Positions 12,669 to 13,788 of a DNA stretch of 13,788 nucleotides are shown here, one piece after another. Location of the stretch: positions 1 through 13,788 of the forward strand of contig DBFZTP010000072.1 in assembly GCA_048520025.1 (NCBI GenBank), given 5' to 3'. The first letter of the stretch is position 1, and the number at the start of each line of letters is the position of its first letter. The stretch comes from Aphodousia sp048520025 (GTDB lineage Bacteria > Pseudomonadota > Gammaproteobacteria > Burkholderiales > Burkholderiaceae_F). Below the pieces are notes generated by a model, which worked only from the letters and a program-made list of their open reading frames with translations, did not search any database and was not told the DNA's origin. Position numbers and translations under genes: made by a program.

Positions 12669-13602
12669 ATTTTCTATTGGCGGCGACTTCCTTCATAGTG
12701 TCAATTAAGGCTGAGACTGCTTTAGGCACATAACGACTGCGACGACGTATGGCAATCACGGATCGCGGAGCGATGGCAGGCGCCAACTCAAAATATCGAA
12801 GATGACAATTAGCATTATCGAATCGCTCTGCAAGATAGTCTGTGACGATGGTCGCTCCGAGTCCGGCATTGGCCAACGCCAAAGAGGCCGCAAGCGATTC
12901 ACTTTCAAGGACAACCTTAGGCTTTGCCGAGGTGGTCTTGCATAGTTCGAGGAACACGTCGTGCAAGCGTTGTCCGCTCTTAACAATCAAGAATGGTTGA
13001 TTGTTGAGGCGTTCAAAGGGAAATATGGGAAGGCCGTCAGCAGTCTTTTTAGGTTTAAAACCTTTCAGAATTGGGCTATTGGAGGGGACGGCCAAGAGAT
13101 GCTTTTCGAGAAAGAGCTCGTCGACAAGAAAATTGTCGAGATAGGTCGGAGCGATCGTAATGGAGATATCAGTGAGTCCGTCACGTGCAAACGTTTCGAG
13201 TTGATCGGTCGTCCCTTCAATCAAAGAAATTTCCACCAATGGATAGCGTTTCTTAAATATGGGCAGAACATCCGTTAAAAAGAAAATTTCGCGATACTCA
13301 GATACACCAATGCGAATGTGACCTCGAACCCCTTGAGCAAAATCAATCAAAGCTTGATGACAGCTATTGCGCAATTCTGCAACGGCTTGCTCGGTTTTCA
13401 AAATCATTAAACCTTCTTCAGTAGGTCGGAAAGGGCGAATTGAGCGGTCGATAATTTCGACTTTCCATTCATTTTCGATGCGTTGGATGTATTGCGTCAG
13501 CGAAGGTTGAGAAATACCCAATGCATCGGCTGCACGAGAAATGCTACCCAAGTCAAAAAGTGTACGGAGATAATGGGCGGTTTGATTGGTCATCATCTTC
13601 AT
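12667..13602 (-). CDS. LysR-family transcriptional regulator
   Basis: A cytosolic DNA-binding regulator of 311 residues from the ATG at 13602. ATGs at 13596 and 13593 and a TTG at 13605 are also possible, and none has a good ribosome binding site. The N-terminal winged helix-turn-helix (about 20-41, GSISRAADALGISQPSLTQY) is typical. RGHIRIGVSEYREIFFLTDV opens the LysR substrate-binding domain, with later segments DISITIAPTY and ALANAGLGATIVTDYLAERF. The effector is not identifiable. It is convergent with ttdAB, not divergent as ttdR is in E. coli, and does not look like TtdR from recalled sequence. Control of ttdAB is therefore unproven; its target may be itself or the gene to the right of the window. 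Confidence 0.92.
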   Translation of the reverse strand: MKMMTNQTAHYLRTLFDLGSISRAADALGISQPSLTQYIQRIENEWKVEIIDRSIRPFRPTEEGLMILKTEQAVAELRNSCHQALIDFAQGVRGHIRIGVSEYREIFFLTDVLPIFKKRYPLVEISLIEGTTDQLETFARDGLTDISITIAPTYLDNFLVDELFLEKHLLAVPSNSPILKGFKPKKTADGLPIFPFERLNNQPFLIVKSGQRLHDVFLELCKTTSAKPKVVLESESLAASLALANAGLGATIVTDYLAERFDNANCHLRYFELAPAIAPRSVIAIRRRSRYVPKAVSALIDTMKEVAANRK

Positions 13603-13788
13603 CAAAAATAAGGGAGTAATAGATAGAGTAAGAATATCGAAAGAGTTTCTTAGAGTCTAGTCGATGAGAAAAATATTGAAAACTTTGGTCTTGTAAAAAT
13701 TATTGAAAAAATATTTCTGTTTAAATTCAATGAAGAAGCGAATAATTTCAAGAAAAAGCGAAAATTGGATTTGACAGAGTGAAAATTC
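13603..13788. promoter_or_regulatory. AT-rich region upstream of the LysR gene
   Basis: It contains two similar AT-rich direct repeats, AAAAATATTGAAAA (13669-13682) and AAAAATTATTGAAAA (13695-13709), spaced 26 bp start to start. These might be regulator sites. No confident promoter was placed for the minus-strand gene and no gene is seen. Confidence 0.35.
13771..13776 (+). promoter_or_regulatory. Perfect -35 hexamer at the window edge
   Basis: TTGACA on the plus strand; its -10 would fall beyond the end of the window. It suggests a divergent gene starting to the right. Confidence 0.3.

Noticed and set aside
12982..13005. Perfect 9-bp inverted repeat AACAATCAA / TTGATTGTT within the LysR coding region
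   Set aside because: It is fully explained as codons of the regulator; although its half-sites resemble those near ttdA, the arms point the opposite way. Kept only as a possible internal site.
12961..13278. A 105-codon plus-strand ORF inside the LysR gene
   Set aside because: It is antisense to the conserved effector domain of the regulator and resembles no family.

Overview
This window looks like a chromosomal core-gene region of a moderately AT-rich betaproteobacterium. The gene order rpsU-yqeY-dnaG-rpoD is the macromolecular-synthesis cluster in its beta-proteobacterial form. The sigma factors carry the large non-conserved insert between regions 1.2 and 2, and one has a Lys/Asp/Glu-rich N-terminal extension. 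The base composition is low for Burkholderiales, so a Sutterellaceae-type gut lineage (Sutterella or Parasutterella-like) is my best guess. That placement is inference; there is no rRNA here to confirm it.

Layout, left to right, all on + unless stated: rpsU (170-382), yqeY (524-970) and dnaG (1030-2937) are separated by strong hairpin-plus-T-run terminators. This implies attenuation or partial read-through between ribosomal protein, GatB/YqeY-domain protein and primase. A 411-nt gap with candidate promoters leads to a canonical RpoD (3349-5355). A further 495-nt gap leads to a second full-length RpoD-type sigma factor (5851-8049). dusA (8115-9134), etfB-etfA (9213-10906) and a two-subunit class I Fe-S hydro-lyase (11092-12602; closest by eye to L(+)-tartrate dehydratase TtdAB) follow. 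A convergent LysR-type regulator (12667-13602, minus strand) closes the window and shares a long bidirectional terminator with the hydro-lyase operon.

The most interesting feature is the tandem pair of group-1-like sigma factors. The first keeps nearly every residue known to matter in E. coli sigma70. The second keeps the -10 and -35 base-reading residues but has changed the sigma finger (region 3.2), a core-binding position in region 2 and the activator-contact patch at the end of region 4. Upstream of it lies a perfect FNR-type palindrome (5379-5392). Its centre is about 41 bp before the start expected from an AATAAT -10 element, which is the geometry of a class II FNR-activated promoter. 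The roughly 425-nt leader that would follow contains overlapping short ORFs with Shine-Dalgarno-like sequences, and the sigma ATG itself has no obvious ribosome binding site. I infer an oxygen-responsive second primary-type sigma factor; this is a hypothesis from sequence only.

The remaining genes fit respiratory and organic-acid metabolism. ETF collects electrons from flavin dehydrogenases, and the hydro-lyase makes oxaloacetate from tartrate or interconverts fumarate and malate. No mobile element, CRISPR array, tRNA or rRNA was seen.
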